From Euborellia annulipes (lineage: Eukaryota > Arthropoda > Insecta > Dermaptera > Anisolabididae), in assembly GCA_023213315.1 (NCBI GenBank), contig JAKCPI010026415.1, forward strand, positions 62,001 through 126,000: a DNA stretch of 64,000 bases, written 5' to 3'. Of this stretch, positions 21,991-33,371 are shown one piece after another (the stretch's first letter is position 1; each line of letters opens with the position of its first letter). Under the pieces are notes generated by a model that did no database searches, was not told the origin of the DNA, and saw nothing but the letters and a program-made list of their open reading frames with translations. Both the position numbers and the translations under genes were made by a program.

Positions 21991-22526
21991 GTTCACAACG
22001 GAGGATTTAGTCCAGGATTATTAAGCTTATAAACCTGGGTTGAAAACAACTCAAGTTCAAAACCACTTCATGGCACAAAAATGATCCAACACAATGAAGA
22101 GTAGAAAATTGGCTGTGGTGATGTTTGGATAAAAGAACTCTATGAGTTGGGCAGCCAGGGGAAATAAAAATCTTTATTATTTCAACTACGTTTCGGGAAC
22201 GCATCGCTCCCATCTTCAGGACGAATTAATTGTTAAATAACAGATGAATAGTTTTAAATCGTATACACAACGAAAAAATAACATTTATTGTGCATAATAA
22301 TTTAATAAAATAGACAGTTGTATATTATGCTGATTGTCTAGCTTCAGGCTGTTTACACACCTCAACAGCCTGAAGCTAGACAATTACCCAACTCTATTTA
22401 AGATGCCTCCTCCTGATTAAGTAAATGGGAGCCCACCTCAGTATTATTTCCATGAAAGTTACTCCTCAGATTAACTAGTGCATATCAGGTCTGAATTAAT
22501 GACTGGAAAGAGAGTTCACAACGGAG
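21991..22526 (-). mobile_element. Hammerhead-like retroelement with 13-bp TSD
   Basis: GTTCACAACGGAG occurs at 21991-22003 and 22514-22526, bracketing a 510-bp insertion. Minus strand 22220-22187 carries CTGAAGAT, stem GGGAGC/GUUCCC with loop GAUGC, then GAAACGTAG; about 45 bases farther on is CCTGGCTGCCC (22148-22158). Also inside is a perfect 21-bp hairpin (22333-22353 with 22364-22384). No protein. The TSD length and motif suit Penelope-like elements. Confidence 0.7.
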
Positions 22527-23265
22527 ACCCATAGCGCGTTCTTTGGAGATATGCTCAAATTTGATTTTTCTCAGGTTGTCTTATTATTATAATTTTCTGC
22601 CAATCACACCACATATGCTCAATAGTGAATAGATCCTCATTCCACTCTGCTTAATGATACTCCTAAGTTTTTTGTTTTAAAATAAATACATAAAATGATC
22701 TGACATAGACCTATTATAAACATTATTAATAAATATAAATTTTTTTTTTATAAATAAATAACTTTTAGATGAAAAGCATTCAAGAAAGTAACTCGGGGGT
22801 TTATAAACGAGATTAAATTAAAATGAAGTTTACAATCCATTTAATCCCCATGGCCATTTATTTAAAAATAAATAAACATCTCTTGTTAAAAAAAATTATA
22901 ATAAAATTATGACTAAAATTAACATAATCCTATTTTTTTAGAGGCAGGTTGGGGGAGAAATTAATCACAAATGAGAGAAAAAAAAGGCTTTCTTGTTAAT
23001 TTAACGAAAAATTATCATAAATAATTAACCTATAAAGGAATGTATTTATCAATTATAAATCAAAATGGCATTAGAATCTCATATAATAGAGGAGAGAATG
23101 ATTTATCTTTAAATATATTATAACTCAACGAGTAAAGTCAATATTTGTTCATTTTTATTAGACATCAAACGTTTATTCAATTAATTGATTTTTTATCAGG
23201 TATTATCGATTGTAATTTTATCAGAAAAAAAATATATTAAAAAATATGAAAATATTTGGAGATTT
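22527..23265. other. No recognised feature
   Basis: AT-rich, poly-A/T tracts only. Confidence 0.5.
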
Positions 23266-23965
23266 TTTTACTTTCTCTTATCTCTATATATGATAATATA
23301 TAGAGGGAGAAAGTATTGGATTCATGTCAAATGTCGAGATGTCGAGATTTTGACGGATATACACGTTTTATGTTCTCCTGAATCTAAAAAAGTGTTTGTT
23401 TTTTTTCGACATGGGCTATCCGTCTGTCTGTGTCTGTGTGTGTGTGTTTATGAACAAAATAAATATCTCAAGAACGAAAAGAGCTAGGAGGTTGAAATTT
23501 TATATTTAAGTTACCTCTATATATCCTCCCCCGGGACGGTACACGAAGCTTTTGAACAAAATTAGTCAAAGAGTTCTAGTACTTTACTGCTGTAATTTTT
23601 CAGTTTTTTTCGATCTTCTCAAAATTCTCTCCAATGATTTTGATTAAAATTCATAAATCAATTATTATTTTAGATGGTCTTTAAAATGTATATTCTCATT
23701 TTGCCATTGAAATCTTCATAAAGACCACTTTACTCTTGTACTTCGTAGGAAGAATAGGAAAAATGGTTGCTATGGTAACAAAATATAAATATTTTCCCAT
23801 ACTTATAAATTTTACATCTTGAAATTCGAATGTATCTTACATTCTGTCGGAAACTAAATATATGTCCACACAAAAAATCTGGTGTGATAAGCACAGAACA
23901 CAACTTTCTCTTGCCAAAGGGTAAGAGAAAATTGTGTGCTGTGCGAACAGTCACATCAGATTTTT
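23266..23965 (+). mobile_element. Family A element, full length
   Basis: Left palindrome ACTTTCTCTTATCTC...GAGGGAGAAAGTA, GT microsatellite (GTCTGTGTCTGTGTGTGTG), complete body including GCTATGGTAACAAAATATAA, and right hairpin with loop CTTGCCAAAGGGTAAGAG. T runs flank both ends. One of the best copies for a consensus. Confidence 0.9.
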
Positions 23966-23970
23966 AACAA

Positions 23971-23980
23971 ATAGAATTGA

Positions 23981-24017
<37 letters not shown>

Positions 24018-24272
24018 CATTCACACTTTTTTTTCTCATTCACACTCACACTCTCACACACAGATTCACACTGTCTTTTCGGCAGCTCAGGCCATATAAG
24101 ACATTTACGATAACCGTTATTTATGAATTATATATATTAGGGTCCAGGCATTTTTATTTAAGCCATCTGGTATCCAGATGGCTTAAATAAAATCATCGGA
24201 CTGCCTGGGGTCCGAACCCGCGACGTTTGGTATATGAGGTTAGCACGCTAACCTCTACACCACGCCCCGTGG
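23971..24272 (-). mobile_element. tRNA-derived SINE, full length, long poly-A
   Basis: The T run at 23977-24012 is the poly-A tail in reverse. Then TGTGTGAGTGTGAATG-type tail, AAGCCATCTGG palindrome, CAGTCCGATGATTTTATTTA, B-box-like CGGGTTCGGACCCC and head ending CACGGGGCG. The flanks AATTGAA (before the T run and after the head) are a probable target duplication. Confidence 0.88.
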
Positions 24273-24282
24273 GCTAATTGAA

Positions 24283-24785
24283 AAGTTAAAGTGGCTGCGG
24301 CATTTAAACAATAGATAACAGGAGCAAGCAACCAAAACTCTGTGTAGGAAATAGATTCGGCTTTTAATGAATATCGCCATCTTCAGTCCTATAATCGAGA
24401 TGAAAACAGTTATACAGTTAGAAAAGTAAAATTTTTATAAATATTTACAAACAATATACACAGTATGAACTCGAATAACAGAGCATTGAGTCAAATAGTG
24501 GAGTTGTCAGTATTATTATACATAAATTTTTTGTACAAAATACAATACAATGTTTTTCAGTCTATATACGATGCGCCAAGTTAAGTTACAAAATTGTTTT
24601 GATGAAAACATGGTATGCCGAACTCTTGTTTATTTATTAAAAAAGTGTATAATGCTTTCAGCTAGATTATGGGACTGAAGATGGCGATATTTCATTAAAA
24701 GCCGAAACTGTTTCCTACACAGAGAGTTTTATTTCGTGGAGACTAATAACCTGGCTGCCTACTCCTGTTACCTATTGTTTTTAAC
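24283..24785. mobile_element. Inverted hammerhead-like pair (foldback)
   Basis: Left arm (minus) and right arm (plus, 24675-24712) both carry CTGAAGATGGCGATATTTCA with AAAAGCCGAA. The left arm is altered after the hairpin. The arms continue outward to AACAGGAG...GGCTGC motifs; the right arm ends CCTGGCTGCCTACTCCTGTT. The core after GAAA is CTGT instead of CGTC, so it is probably inactive. Confidence 0.6.
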
Positions 24786-25023
24786 AAATAAACATATTAT
24801 ATCTGATTCGTTTTAATAAAAGATTATTTATTTTTCAATCTAATCTCTTGCGACATTTGTTCTCAATTGGCAATAAGGTAAACTAACTTTGTTGAAAATC
24901 ATTTATTTGGCCAAAATATTACGATTTCTGTTTACAAAACATAGAATTTGTTTTTGTCCTTTGGGAAATGGAATACTAAAAAATAATGTAGTAGTTGTAG
25001 TGAAAGAAGTTGTTTGTTTGTAC

Positions 25024-25098
25024 CTGAGCAATCACGGAGGAGACGTCGCCGCATGTCGCAAGATCCACATCGGGGGTGCATTGAACGGAACCAGCAAC
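25024..25098 (-). CDS. Candidate 75-nt internal exon, unknown gene
   Basis: A GC-rich island between TTTTTGTTTTAG and GTACAAAC on the minus strand, exactly 75 nt. In one phase it reads CWFRSMHPRCGSCDMRRRLL then RDCS and stays open into the exon at 21158-21336 (junction SVCRCG). In another it reads VAGSVQCTPDVDLATCGDVS. Cysteines are frequent in both. The donor is non-ideal. No upstream exon found with confidence. The gene, if real, would lie upstream of eag in the same direction. Confidence 0.38.
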
Positions 25099-25529
25099 CT
25101 AAAACAAAAACAAGACCCGAGTTTCAAAAATATGTTTTTCCGCTCTAGAAACTAGTATAATTTATTTTCTCTCTTATTGGCTGATTGAATTTCCACCCAC
25201 TTGTTATTTTTGGAAAATCTATTATTATAAGGGTCTTTAGGAGTTTCTATTAAAATATTTCAAAGTTTTTATCAATTCTAAAAATACAAATCTAACGTGA
25301 GATTATTATTTGGCCATCATCAATTTGGAAGAAAAAAATTCTATTTTTTTAACATAGGCCTTGACTTTTTACTTTTTTTTTTATTTTATACTAAACTTTT
25401 AGAACTATCTTAGTATCGTGAATCAAAGGAGAAAAAAAAATGCTAAAAACCAAAAATTTGATAATTTGGAGATTAATCTGATAAATTTTTGGTGCGACTG
25501 GTCGACAATTCATGTTCAGGTCTAATCTC
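25099..25529. other. No recognised feature
   Basis: AT-rich. A scrap GGTGCGACTGGTCGACA at 25490-25506 recalls the Family A hairpin, so the MITE that follows probably entered a degraded copy. Confidence 0.45.
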
Positions 25530-25836
25530 TAAAAACAGGCGTTAAAATTTAAAATAAACAAATGGGTGTTAAAAAGTAAGGTAAAAACAATCAGCGTTAA
25601 AAAATGCTATTCACTTCCTTGCTTCAAATATCTATTCTGTAAACAAAAATTTAAAGCCAAAGCGTTAACATTTAGTAAATAGTGTTAAAAATTAATGCCA
25701 TGTCTAGGAAGTGCCTTTAATATTTTAACGTCGTGTTTAAAATAAACATGGAGAATAACATTTTTTTAACGCTACATTATTCTACATTACTTTTTAACAC
25801 CCATTTGTTTATTTTAAATTTTAACGCCTGTTTTTA
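25530..25836. mobile_element. Mariner-like MITE, TA duplication, long TIRs
   Basis: Inverted ends of about 49 bp, essentially identical, starting AAAACAGGCGTTAAAATTTA after TA (25530-25531) and closing with its inverse before TA (25835-25836). About 303 bp. The interior has repeated GCGTTAA/GTGTTAAAAA motifs. TIR and TA fit Tc1/mariner-derived MITEs. Confidence 0.82.
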
Positions 25837-25854
25837 GACAATTGACTTGGATCT

Positions 25855-26525
25855 GTGTTTGAAACATAAAAATATTTATATTTTGTTACCGTGACAACTA
25901 TTTCTCCCACTCTTTCCTATGAACTATTACAAGAGTAAAAGATCTGTTCGTTTCGCTTGCCATTACAGTATAATTTACACATTTTGCCCTATATTCTGTT
26001 CGTTTTTTTTTCTGCACGCTAGAAAAACTTGCACCTTTTGGCCAAAATAGCGTGCACTTCTTTACCATGGCAAGTGAAACGAACAAACCTATAATGTACT
26101 TCAAACATTTTTGAGGACAAAATGAGAATTTTGCTGACCATCTCAAAATTAATTGATTTATGAATTTAAATAAAAATAAAGGGAATTTTTGAGGAAATCT
26201 GAAATAGTACTTTATTAAAGTACTATTACTCTTTGGCCGATTTTGTTCAGATGCTTCGTGTTGAGTGCGAGTAAGCTACTTTATTTAAATATCAAATTTC
26301 TAAATTGAAATAAATAGAGACGGGGTCTAAATGGCCTCCGTTGCCGAAAAAGGCCTTAAAAGAATTAAAAGAAAAAAAAAATCATCAAATTTCAACCACC
26401 CACCTCTTTTCGTTCTTGAGGTATTTTGTTAACCGACACACTGTCAAATTATTTCATGAGACCCACTTTTATTTTGAATTCAAAACGTGTATTTTCATCA
26501 AAATCTCGAAATTCAATATATTAAT
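25855..26525 (-). repeat. Family A copy with two insertions, reversed
   Basis: Starts in the body (ATTTATATTTTGTTACCGTG) and runs to ATCAAAATCTCGAAATTCAA. Interrupted at about 25945-26094 by a small MITE and at about 26305-26390 by a SINE-2 tail (AAATAGAGACGGGGTCTAAA). Both ends truncated. Confidence 0.75.
25945..26094. mobile_element. Small MITE inside Family A
   Basis: Inverted ends TGTTCGTTTCGCTTGCCAT and ATGGCAAGTGAAACGAACA, with an inner inverted pair TGCACGCTA / TAGCGTGCA. Located exactly where the Family A body is interrupted. TSD not clear. Confidence 0.65.
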
Positions 26526-26756
26526 AATTTCTATCGAGTTAAAAATAAATCTGTAGATTGCCTACTTTCCAGCAAGCAAAACGAATTTATTCACCTGTAG
26601 TATAATCAAAGAAAGGTTTGCAAAAATTTGTTTGATTTTTTTTGCTTTATCCCGGAAAGGCCTGGGTTCGAGTCGTGAAGCTTTATATTTTTCGGAGGAA
26701 AAAAATTAACAGGCTACAATTAATCTAATACAATAAAATTTCCATTATTAAACAAA

Positions 26757-27050
26757 TTAATCGTCATTTAAGTCTATCATCTCCGTCTGTGGGTCGTTGA
26801 TGTTGACCACTGCGGCGTGATCACTCGTGGGTTGCGCAATCAGGCTGCAGGCAAAGGCAGCAAGGCAGAAGCCTTCGGCGGCGTCGAGTTGAAGGGCGCT
26901 ACACCCTACTACTCTCTCTCTACACGCTACACACATACATTCTCTCTTTTGGGGGTGCGCAGGGCAGCACCCGCCACCCGCTGATGGCGCAGCCGGGAGC
27001 AACTGCCTCTGCTCAGTCCGCATTCTGTAAACCCCCACCAACCGCAACAC
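26757..27050 (-). CDS. GC-rich open frame, doubtful exon
   Basis: About 97 open codons on the minus strand in a locally GC-rich island (26800-27050). The C-terminal third has a hydrophobic, signal-peptide-like run (GFCLAAFACSLIAQ) then PTSDHAAVVNINDPQTEMID and a stop. An acceptor-like GGGTTTACAG lies at the upstream edge. It could be part of the unknown minus-strand gene upstream of eag, its 5' UTR, or chance. No family recognised. Confidence 0.25.
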   Translation of the reverse strand: MLRLVGVYRMRTEQRQLLPAAPSAGGGCCPAHPQKRECMCVACRERVVGCSALQLDAAEGFCLAAFACSLIAQPTSDHAAVVNINDPQTEMIDLNDD

Positions 27051-27230
27051 CCAACACCCCGACGACTATCCCAAAAAATCATCCTATACTTAAAAAAAAA
27101 TATTATCTTTCGTTCGAAAAAAAAATATTTTTTTTTTTACACCTTATTGACTTTATCTTAATTAAAATAATATACATCTTTAAAGAGTGAATCTTAAGCT
27201 TAGTGATTAATCTACAGTACATATTTCATC

Positions 27231-28115
27231 ATAAAAAATCTGGACTGACTGGTCGCACAGCACACCTTCGGTAATCGAAAGTTGTGTTCTGTGCTTGCCA
27301 CACCTGATTTTTTTTGTGTCGAGATATATTTAGTTTCCGCCGTTATATTATAATATTAAGATGTAAAATTTATAAACGTGGGAAAATATTTATATTTTGT
27401 TGTCATGGCAACTGTTTCTCCTATCTTTCTTATGAAGCACATGAGTAAAGTGTGCTTCAAACAATTTTGGTAGCAAAAAGAGAATATGCATTTGAAAGAG
27501 CATCTAAAAAATAATTGATTTTTGAATTTTAATCAAAATCATTAGAGCGAATTTTGAGAAAAAAAAAAAAAAAAAAAAAAAAACTGAAAAAGTACATTAG
27601 TAAAGTACTAGTACTTTATTAGGAGAATTTTTAATTATAGACCACATTTTTGTATTAAATATTTATTAAAATATATTCAGTTCACTTGAGTCGGAGCAAG
27701 TGCACAGTGCTTGATAACGGCTGCAGAATAAGCAGTTGAAACGTTGTACAGTATTTATATATTTAATAAATATTTAATACAAAAATGTGGTCTATAATTA
27801 AAAATTCTCCTAATAATAATATTTTAAACCACAAAAGCTTTAATAAAAATACTAGTACTTTTTGGCCGATTTTGTTAAAAGCTTATTTTCTCGCTAAAGG
27901 AGGGTGTTTAACTTAAATATAAAATTTCATCCTCATTCCTTCATGCTTAAAATTGAACACAGACACAGACAGACCATGTCTCGAAAACCACTTTTTTTTT
28001 TATTCAGAAGACCTCCAAACGTGTATATCCATCAAAATCTCGACATCGAATTTTTGACATGAATCCATTACTTTCTCTCTCTATATATTAACATATATAG
28101 AGGTATGAGAAAGTA
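27231..28115 (-). mobile_element. Family A element, full length with insertion
   Basis: Right hairpin at 27233-27310, body with an expanded A run (27559-27583), then an inserted foldback (27618-27849), the rest of the body, ACAGACACAGACAG, and the left palindrome at 28076-28115. Confidence 0.9.
27618..27849 (+). mobile_element. Foldback insertion with 12-bp TSD
   Basis: Inserted into Family A; TACTAGTACTTT occurs at both edges (27606-27617, 27850-27861) while uninterrupted copies have it once. Perfect 51-bp inverted repeats (27618-27668 and 27764-27814). Between them is TTGATAAC, hairpin GGCTGC/AGCAGTT, GAAACGTT (27711-27745), a diverged hammerhead-like core with C3 and G8 replaced. No ORF. 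Probably catalytically dead. Confidence 0.75.
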
Positions 28116-28498
28116 AAAACTATATAATCTCTGACAATTTTCTAAATGTGATTAATAAATAGATATTTTGTTAAAGCGAAAGACGGGACTATACAAAACT
28201 ATTTCATCTCAGTTCGGTTAAAAGAAAAGGAAAGTTTTGCAACTTCATTGTCTATTGAATGTTCTTTATTAGATATTCATAGAGAAAATAGAAATAAATT
28301 AAACCTTTGTCCTCTAATAATTCAGATAATGAATTATTAAAAAGAAAATATTTTTAAATACTTGCTTTACTTTTAAATGAGAAATAATATAATAATCTCT
28401 CTGTACTCACACACATAGGCTATATACACCCTCACACAGAGGAATATATACCTAGTATAGATATACTTTTCTAAATGATTTTATTCTTGTTTCGACAG
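28116..28498. other. No recognised feature; intron before exon cassette
   Basis: AT-rich. TATAGATATACTTTT at about 28456-28471 recurs before the 37688 exon, part of the apparent exon duplication. Confidence 0.45.
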
Positions 28499-28618
28499 GT
28501 TTCCGAGCCCATGGATACCTGTCTATCCTGACTACTGATTTAGTAAGGCTGACAACGCCTTCTGTGTTAGACGTGCTCCGAGCGCTGGTCGACTTTAAAT
28601 CGAGGGATCCTTCATTTG
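28499..28618 (+). CDS. Candidate coding exon cassette 1 (120 nt)
   Basis: A GC-richer island bounded by an acceptor (TTATTCTTGTTTCGACAG) and donor GTGAGTTA. Only one frame is open: GT + 39 codons + G, giving FRAHGYLSILTTDLVRLTTP then SVLDVLRALVDFKSRDPSF. It has the same phase as the 37688-37798 exon and ends similarly (R-A-L...PSF versus S-A-L...PSI). The intron before both carries a similar TATAGATATACTTTT stretch. Splicing exon 1 to exon 2 keeps frame (junction glycine). Protein not recognised; leucine-rich, no obvious domain. It runs away from eag on the opposite strand. Could be a coding exon or an unannotated lncRNA exon. Confidence 0.5.
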
Positions 28619-29879
28619 GTGAGTTACTCTTGAAAATTTAAGTGAGATTATATATTTAATACGACTGTGAATATGTTTTTTGTTAGTGGGCCAACCTATG
28701 ACTAGTTAAAAGTCCGAATCGAGGTAAATTGAATACTAATATCTCATTCACCTCGAAAAATATTTAACTTTAGTTATATTATATATTTTAATTTTAATAA
28801 AATAATCTAATTTTGTTGCGAACTAACTGCAGAAACACATACATAATGCTGGATCGCCCGACCAGATAACGCTGTCTGTGTGGTATAGCAAAAACGTCGC
28901 GTTATAACGCGTTCTAGTGTTTAGGCCTTTAAAAGTCAAAACTCGCGTTAAGTTTATTATATAAATAAAATGACGACCACGAGCTACCCGAGCTGGGACT
29001 GGTAGTCCTGTTCTTTACATGTCTGTCCCTTCCTTCTATATTTTCAACAGACGTCAGACCGTGTGACGGGCTGTTCTGTTTCTTCCGGTCGTAAAAAAAC
29101 TCCGCCGACCCCGCACTACGGGAAATAAGGCTAGGAAAAAGAAGAAGAAAACTATCACTTCACTTTACTTTTGTATTTGTAGGTCTAATATTTCAAAAAA
29201 GTTATTTACTTATTTAAAGTAAACTTGCCTTCTTAAACATAGAATTGTAATCTATGAATGAATAGCTTATTTAAATTTATTTTACGAGTCTTAGACAATA
29301 AGAAAATTTCCAGACTTACTATGATTATAATATTTTTATCACTTAAGAGGATCTTGAACCCCTTAAAGGTAGTTAAAGATAGCTTAGACTATGCATTACT
29401 GTACAGTCGTGGGTGTGTTGGCTATAATAACATCGACTGAATTAATTTACATAGATGGAAATATATTGTTCATCATAATACGTATTTAATTAATTAAATG
29501 TTCCAAAAATAAAAACACTTTTCCTGGTTTGTGCCAACATACACAATTTATATTCATAATTCAGTAAAAGAAAATCCGGAGTGCAAAGCCGAACAGGATT
29601 TTCCTGATTCACATGCAATTTAAAATCAATATTTACCGTTGAAAAAAAAAAAGAAAAGAAAATATGATCAAGTAAATATTAACAGAATTACCATTATCAA
29701 ATATATCAGGCTTTATTTATCAAAACTATTTCAAAGAAAAATAAGGATATAGAGAGATCATACTTAAAATGCACAGACACGAATTTTCTGACTTAATAAA
29801 GTTATAGTCCAAAATATATTTATTAAATGAAATTGAAAATCATCTTAAGAAATAAGAAAAAAACTTTTTGAAATGTCGA
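28619..29879. other. No recognised element; small GC patch
   Basis: Mostly AT-rich intron-like DNA. 28850-29130 is moderately GC-rich (CGTCGCGTTATAACGCG, CTCCGCCGACCCCGCACTAC) without an exon structure I can support. Confidence 0.4.
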
Positions 29880-30172
29880 ATTTTAGGGGGAGGAAGAGTT
29901 TTTATTTTTCATTTTAAAAATCAATTCAATCGATTTTTTGAAAATCGAATTAGAATCTGTTTTTCAAAGTTGGGAGATTTGTGAACCCCTGATAAGGGGG
30001 GTTTCCTACCCCTTGTTTGATATAATGATAGCCTAAAAACACCCCCGGAAAATTTTCTACCCAGCAAAAGAAATCCATGAAAATCGGTCCAGTAATTTCG
30101 GAGTCTATGCGTTACAAACAGACACACATACAGACAGACTGTGTCATTTCTATAATAGTATAGATATGGAAG
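29880..30172 (-). repeat. Helitron-like 5' fragment, second family
   Basis: On the minus strand it starts ATCTATACTATTATAGAAAT, then GTCTGTCTGTATGTGTGTCT, ACGCATAGACTCCGAAATTA, CTGGACCGATTTTCATGG. This layout is typical of insect nonautonomous Helitron 5' ends. The 3' hairpin/CTAG end is not found. Confidence 0.6.
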
Positions 30173-30335
30173 AATTCATGCACTTGGCATCCAATTATAC
30201 CATATTTAATAAAAATATTTTGTTTTTATCGCATTATTTTATGTTTATTTGAGAAACCCCATAACCCAACGAAATTTAAAATTCAATACAAATTCATGTA
30301 TATGTGATCCAGGTAATTGAAGAATATTGACAATA

Positions 30336-31127
30336 GAAAGAGAAAGTATTGAATTCATGTTAAAAATTCGATGTCAAGATTTTGATGGATATACATGTTT
30401 TGAGGTACCCTGAATCCAAAAAAGTGATTTTCGCGACATGGTCTGTCTGAGTGTCTGGGTTCAATTTAAAGCATGAAAGAATTGAGCTAGGAGGTTGAAA
30501 TTTTATATTTAAGTTAGACACCCACTTAGGGCGTGAAAATAAGCTTTTAAACAAAATCGGCCAAAAAGTACTAGTACTTTACTAAAGTAGTTTTTCAGTT
30601 TTTTTCGATTTTCTCAAAATTCGCTCCAACGATTTTGAATAAAATCAATGATTTTTTGGATGTTTAGTGGGGGAAGCCCGGAAGTTAGGCAGCCCAAATG
30701 GCAGCTGGTCTGTCTAAGAAATATCTTTTTCAAAGCAGACAATAGGGCGATCGGCCTTTATTACCATAAAAATGTATCTTTTTAATATACTGTATTAGTG
30801 AGGGGGGGGGGGGGGGGGGGGGGTCCCGGGTATGGGGGATAGGGGGGGTTTATTTTAAAAAAAAAAAAAAAAAAAATGAACGTGTACCATTTGGGCTGCC
30901 TAACTGCCGGGCTTTATTCTCAATACTATTGCAATAGATGGTATATTCTCATTTTGCCATGGTAACAAAATATAAATATTTTCCCATACTAATAAATTTT
31001 ACATATATCGGCGGAAACTAAATTGATGTCAACACGAAAAATCGGGTGTGACAAGCACAGAACACAACTTTCGATTACCGAAGGTAAGAGAAAGTTGTGT
31101 GCTGTGCGACAGTCACATCAGATTTTT
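30336..31127 (+). mobile_element. Family A element with TIR insertion
   Basis: Left palindrome half (AAAGAGAAAGTATTGAA), body to AATGATTTTTTGGATGT, insertion (30673-30930), then TATATTCTCATTTTGCC and right hairpin with loop CGATTACCGAAGGTAAGAG. Both edges recognisable. Confidence 0.85.
30673..30930. mobile_element. TIR element (AAGCCCGG...GTTAGGCAGCCC)
   Basis: Left AGCCCGGAAGTTAGGCAGCC and right inverse GGCTGCCTAACTGCCGGGCT, followed by TTCTCAATACTATTGCAATA. The same end, including CTCAATACTATTGCAATAG, occurs at 63504-63655. A long G tract and an A tract lie inside. Superfamily unknown. Confidence 0.65.
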
Positions 31128-31689
31128 TTTTTATTTCAAATATTAATATCTCCGAGATTTTCCAAACCTTAAACAATCTTTGAATTCTAGAAAAAGTTAA
31201 GCAATATATCAAAACAGAAAAATCTACTGGATTTCTCTCGAAGATAGATTTGCCAAGCTGCGTTTGGAGAGCGAGATAATAATTCTATCTCTACGGTGCA
31301 GTTTATGGAAATCAAATTGCTAACTCCCCAACCTCGGACAATGATCAATGTGTAGACTACATATATGAAATAGATAATTGAATTTCCTTCTAGTAGCCTA
31401 TTAGGATTGATCAGAACCGAAATAACCTTCAGGGTCACCGACACCCACACGACCCGCCACCAAATGCATCTTTTATTTCTATAAACACTAGCCTAATTAT
31501 GGTTTATCAATATTTTGATTTAAATTTTAAAACTCTATTATATAAGAACAAATAAACAGGTTAATTTATTATTATGAGGTCAGGAAAATGCAATCAAAAT
31601 TTTTTATATTCTCTTCTTCTCTCCCCGCCATTATTAACCCCGTGGGGGGGGGGCGGGGGAAAATTTTTATATTCTCTTACCTATATATA
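31128..31689. other. No recognised feature
   Basis: AT-rich between Family A copies, with a G/C tract at 31640-31660. The 87-codon open frame on the minus strand (31187-31450) shows no domain and is treated as chance. Confidence 0.45.
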
Positions 31690-32275
31690 TCATATATTTT
31701 TTACTTTCTCTTACCTCTATATATGTTAATATATATAGATTATTGGTTTCATGTCAAAAATTCGATGTCGAGATTTTGATGATCTTCTTTTGAGGTCCCT
31801 GATCCAAAAGAGTTGTTCGGACATGGTCTGTTCTGTGTTGTTATAAAGGAAGAATTGAGCTAGAAGGTTGAAATTTTATATTTAAGTTAGGCACCCCCTT
31901 AGGGCGTGAAAATAAGCTTTTAAACAAAATCGGCCAAAAAGTACTAGTACTTTACTAATGTAGTTTTTCAGTTTTTTTTCGATTTTCTCAAAATTCGCTC
32001 CAACGATTTTCATTAAAATTCACAAATCAATTATTTTTTAGATGCTCTTTAAAATGTATATTTTCATTTTGCCATTGAAATGGTTGCTATGGTAACATAA
32101 TATAAATATTTTCCCATGTTTATAAATTTTACATCTTGAAATTCGAAAGTACCGTACTGTCGGAAACTAAATATATGTCGACACAAAAAATCTGGTGTAA
32201 CAAGCACAGAACACATTTTTCGATTACCGAATGTAAGAGAAAGTTTTGTACTGTGCTGTCTCACCAGATTTTTTT
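31690..32275 (+). mobile_element. Family A element, near full length
   Basis: Left palindrome (ACTTTCTCTTACCTCTATAT) shortened in its right arm, microsatellite almost lost (GTCTGTTCTGTGTTG), body with small deletions, and right hairpin at 32187-32275. Confidence 0.87.
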
Positions 32276-33371
32276 CATTTTAAATTATTTTTAATTCCGA
32301 TCTATAAATTTTTTTTTTTTAAAGTGAGACAGCTCATTTCAAAATATTTCTATATAACAGGTGGGTATTAAAATCTTTTTAAAAAACATAAATGAAAATT
32401 TTTTTAATCAAGTTTTTAAGAGCTCTATATGTAGCTATAATATAAAGCTTTAAACTATAAATTCTAATAACAGTTATCACGTACTCCCATCTTTTTGTGT
32501 TCATGAAATGTAAATCTAAAATTAAAAAAAAAAATCACCATAATTATAGTTCCGTTGATGACTTTAAACAAAGCCGAATTGTCACGAACTAAATAAAAAA
32601 AAAAAAATTCCCCTGCATTTTCCAGATACAAAATTTTTCCCGTATTTAAGGAAAGTTATTAAATTACCCATAGATTTTTGTATTTTTCCGGCAATGTTTA
32701 ACTATTAATATATCCAAATTTATCTTAATTTTTAAAATTTTTGATCGGATTTGTTGAGGTTCCAAGTCCTTGGCTTTTATATAAAACTTGAACTCTCTAC
32801 CCCAGGGCGGAATATAAAAAAATAAGCTTGCTAAAACAAATATTAATTAAAGGATCAATAAAAGCTTATTTTCTGTAAATAAATTATCTCATTTTTTTAG
32901 TATGATATGAATATAAATAGCCGTATAAAATGAAAAAAAAATTAAGACTTGTTTACCGAAAGTCTTTGTGAATCAACTTATAAATGATTTTGGAACCTTT
33001 GAGAGCAGAAAGAGAAAGAAAAGCGGAAAAGAAGAAAAAAAAAATGAGAGAGATGTGTCTGTTATATTTACTTTTAATGGGCAAATATTTACATTTGAAT
33101 TTATCCTCTTGAAAAAAAAAGAAAGGCTTAAAGGTATTAAATAAATCATTCATTGAATCGAAACGAAATCGACCATAATGTTTCGTCAATAATTTTGCAT
33201 ATTAACAACTAAATAGCGAAAGAGGGAGAGATGTACGAGTAGCACGACATGATTGATTGAATTCCTTTAATTTAAGAACCGAAATTAGTTTGAGGAATGT
33301 CACAATGTTCGATTATCGATATTTGTCATTGGAATAAACTTTCTCTGGCAAAAGGACATTTTCGAAATTGA
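32276..33371. other. AT-rich DNA without recognised features
   Basis: No supportable exon, ORF or repeat match. Confidence 0.5.
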
